64,000 nt of DNA, taken from NCBI RefSeq assembly GCF_001039355.2, contig NW_019775303.1:341664-405663 (forward strand). The letters are read 5' to 3'. Below the pieces are notes generated by a model. That model ran no database searches. It saw only the letters and a list, made by a program, of their open reading frames with translations, and was not told the origin of the DNA. The stretch is from Lingula anatina (Eukaryota; Brachiopoda; Lingulata; Lingulida; Lingulidae). Shown here in pieces: positions 62,201-64,000 of this stretch (the stretch's first letter is position 1; each line of letters starts with the position of its first letter). Both the position numbers and the translations under genes were made by a program.

Positions 62201-64000
62201 TAAAATCAGAGACAATTTTTTCCAGAGTGTGACTGTAACCAGTATGGGTCTACAGGTACCTCCTGTGATCAGAGGTCAGGCCAGTGTTCCTGCAGACCAT
62301 ACTATGAAGGCAGGGCATGTGACTCTTGTGTGGTGAGTATACACTGTCTGGCATAGCCCACAGGGGTGTGATACAACACATTTACATATATCTAGACGAA
62401 ATTGTTCCACTGGGATGACATCTCATTTTCTGTTTGAAGTAGTATAATAACCATGTACCTTTTGCTCACCAAAACTCATTCTGTTTTAATGGGTTTAAAG
62501 AGTTTTGTATTAAAACTTACACCTTAGTGGTTGCCAGTCTTGTTTTAAAGTTTGGCTGTAGGATTGTTGATTTGGCTATTGTGTATTTTTCAGTGTCAAC
62601 TAGACTGACAATAACTTGTTTTTAAATTTTCACGAACTTCTGTTGCCATCTTTGTTTTTCAGGCTGGCTATGGTAACATTATAGCAGGTTGTCCTAGGTG
62701 TAGCTGTAACTTGACTGGGTCTGTGTCCAACCTGTGTGACCAAGTCAGTGGACAGTGTCCTTGTAAAAATGGTGTGGGTGGTCAGTACTGTGGCTCATGT
62801 CTGCCTGACCACTGGGAGTATTCTGAGGAAGGGTGCAAAGGTGAGTTATATGTGGTCTATTTCAATAGTTTGTTTTTTCTTGCCTCCTATACTAAATGGA
62901 AAAAAAGATGTCTTAGGGGATCACTTTTGTTACCATAGCATTTTCAAAATTTTGGCAGTAAATGAGAACAACGTGGCACTTTTTTGTGCAGCAATAAGTA
63001 GCAAAAGCTCAATTTAATTGTTGACAATTGCATGCATGTGCAAATGTTAAATCAAATGTCAATTCCTGTGCATGAAATATCACTGACAGTTGAGACTTAT
63101 CATAGTAGATGGGATACATGTAGAAATATCCTTTCATATGAATCATATGAATTTTTTTTGAAGAGTGTTAATCTAATTAACAATACTGTGGTTGCTGATT
63201 GTGTATTCCAGCCTGTAATTGTCACCTGAAAGGTTCTAATGACAGCCAGTGTGACTTGGTGACAGGGACATGTACCTGTCAACCTAATGTGATAGGAGAC
63301 AAATGTGACCAGTGTGAGGTAGGCAGTGTTAACTCTCACAAATGAAAAATTTTGAAGATAGCGATTTTTCTGGCCATGGTGCTTATGTTAAAGTAGTTGC
63401 TTTATTGAGAAAGATTAGGAAACAGTGGCCAAAGTGATAGTTTTATGTTGGTGTGGAAAGTGTAGCATATGTAACCACAATTCAGAGTTTTGAGATGATA
63501 GAATGACGCAAACTGTCATCAGCATTTGATTATAGCAAAATTGTAAAGCACAAAGGTTGCTACATTTGACTTTGAAAGATAATTTTATAAAAATATTCAC
63601 ACTGCTCTCTGTAATTAGAATTAATCACAAACAATAATATTGTACTGTTCCTAATTTTTGCCACTGTTTCAGATCAACTACTATGACTTAGACTCTGGCA
63701 ATGGCTGTCAATCATGTGACTGTGATGTGACAGGTTCCACCTCACTGCAGTGTGGCATGACCAGTGGTCAGTGCCCCTGTAAGCCAGGAGTGACTGGACA
63801 GAAATGTGACCAGTGTAGACCAGGATACTATGGATTCTCTTCAAATGGCTGCACAGGTAACAATTAACACAGTTCTGTTCAGTTTTCAAGTCAACCACCT
63901 TAGCTTGTGCACTGATTCAGCATGATTTACTAATGTGCAGAAATATATTTATACCATTTAATTAATACTTTTTTTCTTCTCCAGAATGTCCTGTGTGCCC
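17142..64000 (+). CDS. LAMA1/2: Laminin alpha chain, alpha-1/2 type (5' part, 23 exons, runs off right edge)
   Basis: The exons join in one frame for ~1105 residues. Order: signal peptide (1-~22); LN domain (~30-279) with [43 protein letters not shown] and [13 protein letters not shown]1-LE4 (~280-506); half LE5; L4/laminin IV A domain (~526-712) ending with [18 protein letters not shown]; second half LE5; LE6-LE12; start of LE13 (CPVC). Each LE repeat shows its eight-cysteine pattern. Laminin alpha chains trimerise with beta and gamma chains, and the LN domain drives network polymerisation in basement membranes. The LN sequence and the LE/L4 layout match vertebrate LAMA1/LAMA2 and fly wing blister better than alpha-3/5, as far as I can judge by memory. 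The coiled coil and LG domains would lie beyond the window. All splice sites are GT-AG and all phases agree. Confidence 0.95.
24209..25156 (+). repeat. ~0.95-kb direct repeat, copy 1
   Basis: It is nearly identical to 25310-26258, with only scattered base changes and small indels. The identical 83-codon minus ORF in both copies is a by-product. Probably an assembly duplication. Confidence 0.85.
25157..25306. repeat. GC-rich insert between the two copies
   Basis: About 150 bp, very unlike its AT-rich surroundings. It starts with a palindromic CCAGCGTTAGCGCTGG and contains CCGGCTCCGTTGGCTCCGCC-like words. It ends at the n at 25307. It looks like the start of a dispersed GC-rich repeat cut off by a contig end. 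Confidence 0.55.
25310..26258 (+). repeat. ~0.95-kb direct repeat, copy 2
   Basis: Second copy of 24209-25156, beginning three bases after n25307. Differences are of allelic size (for example a longer C run near 25491). Confidence 0.85.
27814..28045. mobile_element. MITE family 1, copy B (inverted)
   Basis: It has the same landmarks as copy A in reverse complement: CTCCCTGGGGGTTCACGC near the left end, and GTGAGACTCCCCAGGGAG then GTGGGAATGACCCC at the right. The arms pair over much of the element. Confidence 0.65.
28594..28883 (+). CDS. LAMA1/2: Laminin alpha exon 2: LN domain, first part
   Basis: TTTCAG acceptor; donor CAG|GTGAAT. Residues 28-124. It contains the conserved N-glycosylation sequon [14 protein letters not shown], the CGICDAN cysteine pair, [10 protein letters not shown] and [10 protein letters not shown], all hallmark LN positions. 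Confidence 0.95.
30131..30432. mobile_element. ~300-bp fold-back element
   Basis: ATTCAGAATGGATGATCCGA and following bases to ACTGATC near the left end are the reverse complement of the right end near 30390-30424. Pairing continues imperfectly for ~100 bp (ACTAAATATTGCTGACCA against the complement of the right arm). No ORF of its own; target duplication not clear. Confidence 0.65.
36664..36920. mobile_element. MITE family 1-like, diverged copy C
   Basis: It starts GGCCCCAATCCCATAG and ends GGGTATGGGGTC. It shares the arrangement of family 1 (GATCGATGGATCC near the left, GTTGGATTGATCC near the right) but a different centre. It abuts copy D. Confidence 0.5.
36920..37150. mobile_element. MITE family 1, copy D
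   Basis: Same orientation as copy A, sharing CCATAGATTTTAGATCGATC, GAGTCTCACTAGA, GTCCCGCCTACT and GCGTGAACCCCCAGGGAGTT. The right end is TCTCTGGGAATACACCC. Confidence 0.7.
39150..39466. mobile_element. 317-bp palindromic MITE with 5-bp flanking repeat
   Basis: The ~110-bp arms are near-perfect inverted repeats: CAGGCCTACCCAACTACCAG at the left, its complement at the right end. The arms include ACCGGTAGATCAGACCACAC and GTCAGATCGCATTACACAGT. Both sides are flanked by ACTGT (39145-39149 and 39467-39471). No coding capacity. Confidence 0.75.
39752..39994 (+). CDS. LAMA1/2: Laminin alpha exon 3: LN domain, middle
   Basis: TTTTTAG acceptor; donor GAG|GTATTG. 81 codons (residues 125-205) in phase 0: [45 protein letters not shown]. 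Very close to the alpha-1/2 LN consensus. Confidence 0.95.
40835..40897 (+). CDS. LAMA1/2: Laminin alpha exon 4: LN domain (63 nt)
   Basis: TTTTCAG acceptor and GTAATT donor. 21 codons: [20 protein letters not shown] and L. Matches the 'IHxSLxNGRP' segment of alpha-chain LN domains. Confidence 0.92.
41984..42411. repeat. ~159-bp-repeat element, copy 1 (truncated at n42412)
   Basis: It begins GATGTGTCTGTACATATTGC, then a CGTCGCCG-rich stretch and GTGCACTTTC. Two internal units begin AAAACGCAGGTCAAG at 42137 and 42296 (159 bp apart). It breaks at the n. Confidence 0.8.
42413..43370. repeat. ~159-bp-repeat element, copy 2
   Basis: Three internal units start at 42526, 42686 and 42844. They are followed by a ~450-bp tail (GTATTGTGTAATAAAGTTTC, GAAGAAATTGGACATTTAAC) that recurs in copy 3. 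Confidence 0.8.
43566..44550. repeat. ~159-bp-repeat element, copy 3
   Basis: Complete copy: head as in copy 1, internal units at 43710, 43869 and 44028 (159 bp apart), tail as in copy 2. Because 159 is divisible by 3, the array gives a repetitive 181-codon ORF, which I treat as a by-product. Units share AAATCAGCATGATCGGGCCA and ATAGGCCTGTTGTCATGAAA. Confidence 0.8.
44598..44730 (+). repeat. ~130-bp repeat, copy 1
   Basis: It matches 47868-48000 with small differences: TTTGATGTTGAATTTGCAGT at the start and CTTTTTGTCTGTACATTTGA near the end. Confidence 0.8.
45930..46179 (+). promoter_or_regulatory. Promoter-like CpG-bearing segment and possible untranslated exon
   Basis: An inverted CCAAT (ATTGG, 45970-45974) precedes a ~200-bp stretch unusually rich in CG for this region. 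It ends at a strong donor, AACAG|GTAAGT (exon end 46179). On the opposite strand, AAGATGGCGGC (YY1-type) lies at 46474-46484. It has the look of a non-coding first exon inside the laminin intron. Confidence 0.35.
47653..47713 (+). CDS. Candidate nested coding exon (orphan)
   Basis: A T-rich tract and ATTATAG acceptor give an exon from 47620. An ATG in strong context (ATTATGG) at 47653 opens [20 protein letters not shown] plus one base, up to a GGG|GTAAGT donor (exon end 47713). It could follow the exon ending at 46179. No continuation is found; the n at 47864 lies just beyond. Function unknown. Confidence 0.3.
47868..48000 (+). repeat. ~130-bp repeat, copy 2 (next to n47864)
   Basis: Near-copy of 44598-44730, starting four bases after the n. 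Confidence 0.8.
48722..48841 (+). CDS. LAMA1/2: Laminin alpha exon 5: LN domain, end
   Basis: TTTGTAG acceptor; donor AGG|GTAAGT. 40 codons: [20 protein letters not shown] then [30 protein letters not shown]-type sequence is a strong alpha-1/2 signature. Confidence 0.95.
48842..50771 (+). other. Laminin intron 5
   Basis: 1.9 kb, AT-rich, no repeat or exon noted. Confidence 0.6.
50772..50861 (+). CDS. LAMA1/2: Laminin alpha exon 6: LN end and start of LE1
   Basis: TTTTCAG acceptor and GTAAGG donor. 30 codons: [20 protein letters not shown] then [13 protein letters not shown](V/I)KDIS(V/I)GG is the conserved LN-to-LE1 transition. Confidence 0.95.
51210..51327 (+). CDS. LAMA1/2: Laminin alpha exon 7: LE1
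   Basis: TTCCAG acceptor; donor GTGAGA. It encodes [39 protein letters not shown], phase 1 at the end. The CEKCCP double cysteine is typical of LE1. Confidence 0.93.
51449..51567 (+). CDS. LAMA1/2: Laminin alpha exon 8: LE2, first half
   Basis: TTTCAG acceptor; donor GTAAGT. It encodes [20 protein letters not shown] and GGGVCMNCR, with a potential N-glycosylation site NQT. Confidence 0.93.
51905..52057 (+). CDS. LAMA1/2: Laminin alpha exon 9: LE2 end, LE3 start
   Basis: ATTAG acceptor, GTGAGA donor. 51 codons: [45 protein letters not shown]. Confidence 0.93.
52266..52421 (+). CDS. LAMA1/2: Laminin alpha exon 10: LE3 end, LE4 start
   Basis: ATTCAG acceptor, GTAGGT donor. 52 codons: [48 protein letters not shown]. 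Confidence 0.93.
52700..52840 (+). CDS. LAMA1/2: Laminin alpha exon 11: LE4 end, first half of LE5
   Basis: TTTTCAG acceptor, GTAAGT donor. 47 codons: [20 protein letters not shown], then [18 protein letters not shown]. The LE repeat is interrupted here by the L4 domain, as in all long-arm alpha chains. Confidence 0.93.
52841..54506 (+). other. Laminin intron 11
   Basis: 1.7 kb; nothing beyond ordinary AT-rich sequence seen. Confidence 0.6.
54507..54671 (+). CDS. LAMA1/2: Laminin alpha exon 12: L4 domain, start
   Basis: TTTTCAG acceptor, GTAAAT donor. 55 codons: [20 protein letters not shown], then [21 protein letters not shown].(P/Q)(Y/F).G.K is the L4 signature. Confidence 0.93.
55798..55810 (+). 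promoter_or_regulatory. TGACCT direct repeat spaced by one base (DR1-like)
   Basis: TGACCTTTGACCT is a perfect DR1 match on the minus strand (AGGTCA n AGGTCA), just before the candidate microexon. It could be chance. Confidence 0.2.
55826..55846 (+). CDS. LAMA1/2: Candidate alternative 21-nt microexon in L4 domain
   Basis: CTCCAG|GCTAACTTTCTTGGTAACAAG|GTAAGA: good acceptor and near-consensus donor around seven in-frame codons, ANFLGNK. Exons 12 and 13 meet in phase 0, so inclusion keeps the frame. The peptide resembles the family's '(Q/Y)(F/Y)LGNK' that exon 12 already supplies as PYAGSK. Alternative or unused; cannot tell from DNA alone. Confidence 0.4.
57190..57294 (+). CDS. LAMA1/2: Laminin alpha exon 13: L4 domain
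   Basis: TACCTAG acceptor, GTAAGG donor. 35 codons: [20 protein letters not shown] and [15 protein letters not shown]. 'SYGG.L.Y...Y' is the L4 core; NLT is a sequon. Confidence 0.93.
57588..57808 (+). CDS. LAMA1/2: Laminin alpha exon 14: L4 domain
   Basis: TTTATAG acceptor, GTAAGA donor, phase 2 at the end. It contains [23 protein letters not shown] and [20 protein letters not shown], the last being a strong L4 match. Confidence 0.94.
58087..58198 (+). CDS. LAMA1/2: Laminin alpha exon 15: L4 end, LE5 second half
   Basis: TTTTAG acceptor, GTAACG donor. [15 protein letters not shown], then [18 protein letters not shown], the return into the interrupted LE repeat. Confidence 0.93.
58199..60684 (+). 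other. Laminin intron 15
   Basis: 2.5 kb. It has a small perfect hairpin CCCCTGC-gta-GCAGGGG (60334-60350); otherwise no structure noted. Confidence 0.6.
60685..60798 (+). CDS. LAMA1/2: Laminin alpha exon 16: LE5 end, LE6 start
   Basis: TTGCAG acceptor, GTAAGT donor. 38 codons: [20 protein letters not shown] and [18 protein letters not shown]; 'RHRRVN..(I/L)(F/Y)GGIC' is the family pattern. Confidence 0.94.
61156..61379 (+). CDS. LAMA1/2: Laminin alpha exon 17: LE6 end, LE7
   Basis: TTTCAG acceptor; donor GTGAGT splits the Met codon. [36 protein letters not shown] and [14 protein letters not shown]. 'CPL.I.SNNF' marks LE7 of alpha chains. Confidence 0.94.
61792..62000 (+). CDS. LAMA1/2: Laminin alpha exon 18: LE7 end, LE8
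   Basis: TTTTTAG acceptor; donor GTTTGT is weaker than the rest, but phase and protein continuity are exact. [46 protein letters not shown]. Confidence 0.93.
62226..62332 (+). CDS. LAMA1/2: Laminin alpha exon 19: LE9 first part
   Basis: TTTTCCAG acceptor, GTGAGT donor. [35 protein letters not shown]. Confidence 0.93.
62663..62840 (+). CDS. LAMA1/2: Laminin alpha exon 20: LE9 end, LE10
   Basis: TTTTTCAG acceptor, GTGAGT donor. [56 protein letters not shown] is a sequon. Confidence 0.93.
63212..63318 (+). CDS. LAMA1/2: Laminin alpha exon 21: LE11 first part
   Basis: ATTCCAG acceptor, GTAGGC donor. [20 protein letters not shown] and [15 protein letters not shown]. Confidence 0.93.
63673..63856 (+). 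CDS. LAMA1/2: Laminin alpha exon 22: LE11 end, LE12
   Basis: TTTCAG acceptor, GTAACA donor. [51 protein letters not shown]. Confidence 0.93.
63985..64000 (+). CDS. LAMA1/2: Laminin alpha exon 23: LE13 start (cut by window end)
   Basis: TTCTCCAG acceptor. The split Glu codon is followed by CPVC. Only 16 nt are in the window. Confidence 0.8.

Noticed and set aside
1-64000. CRISPR arrays, operons, tRNA or rRNA genes
   Set aside because: The window is animal nuclear DNA with introns; I saw no array, and no tRNA or rRNA secondary-structure or sequence landmarks.

Overview
The window is nuclear DNA from an animal, most likely a marine invertebrate and probably a lophotrochozoan such as a mollusc. 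This rests on small exons in long AT-rich introns with canonical GT-AG sites, frequent TAGGCCTA-type words, many miniature transposons and long palindromes, and ~159-bp repeats that resemble bivalve repeat families. The species call is inference. Three isolated n bases (25307, 42412, 47864) mark assembly joins, and each lies beside a duplicated segment.

Layout. (1) 1-3271, minus strand: the first three coding exons of a gene whose N-terminus looks like a class I SAM-dependent methyltransferase. It runs off the left edge. (2) About 5520-14174, minus strand: a two-exon gene for a ~1326-residue, apparently disordered protein. It carries four copies of a proline-rich (V/Q)(P/E)xRTYK-type motif and many basophilic-kinase serine sites. 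I do not recognise the family. (3) 14175-17141: a divergent intergenic region with CCAAT and E-box motifs next to the next gene. (4) 17142 to past 64000, plus strand: the 5' part of a laminin alpha chain of the alpha-1/2 type, reconstructed here as 23 exons (the last cut by the window end). It encodes a signal peptide, LN domain, LE repeats 1-4, a split LE5 enclosing an L4 (laminin IV A) domain, LE6-LE12 and the start of LE13, about 1105 residues in one continuous frame.

The laminin alpha chain is a secreted basement-membrane subunit. The other two genes are unrelated intracellular proteins, so I see no functional cluster. Most of the remaining sequence is laminin introns, among them intron 1 (11.4 kb), intron 2 (10.9 kb) and intron 4 (7.8 kb), which hold repeats, fold-back elements, two probable assembly duplications and a promoter-like segment.

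The most notable points are a candidate 21-nt microexon in the L4 domain of laminin; the repeated SH3-ligand-like motif of the unrecognised gene; a promoter plus two exon-like segment in laminin intron 4 bounded by two copies of one repeat; and several well-delimited miniature transposons with recognisable target-site duplications.
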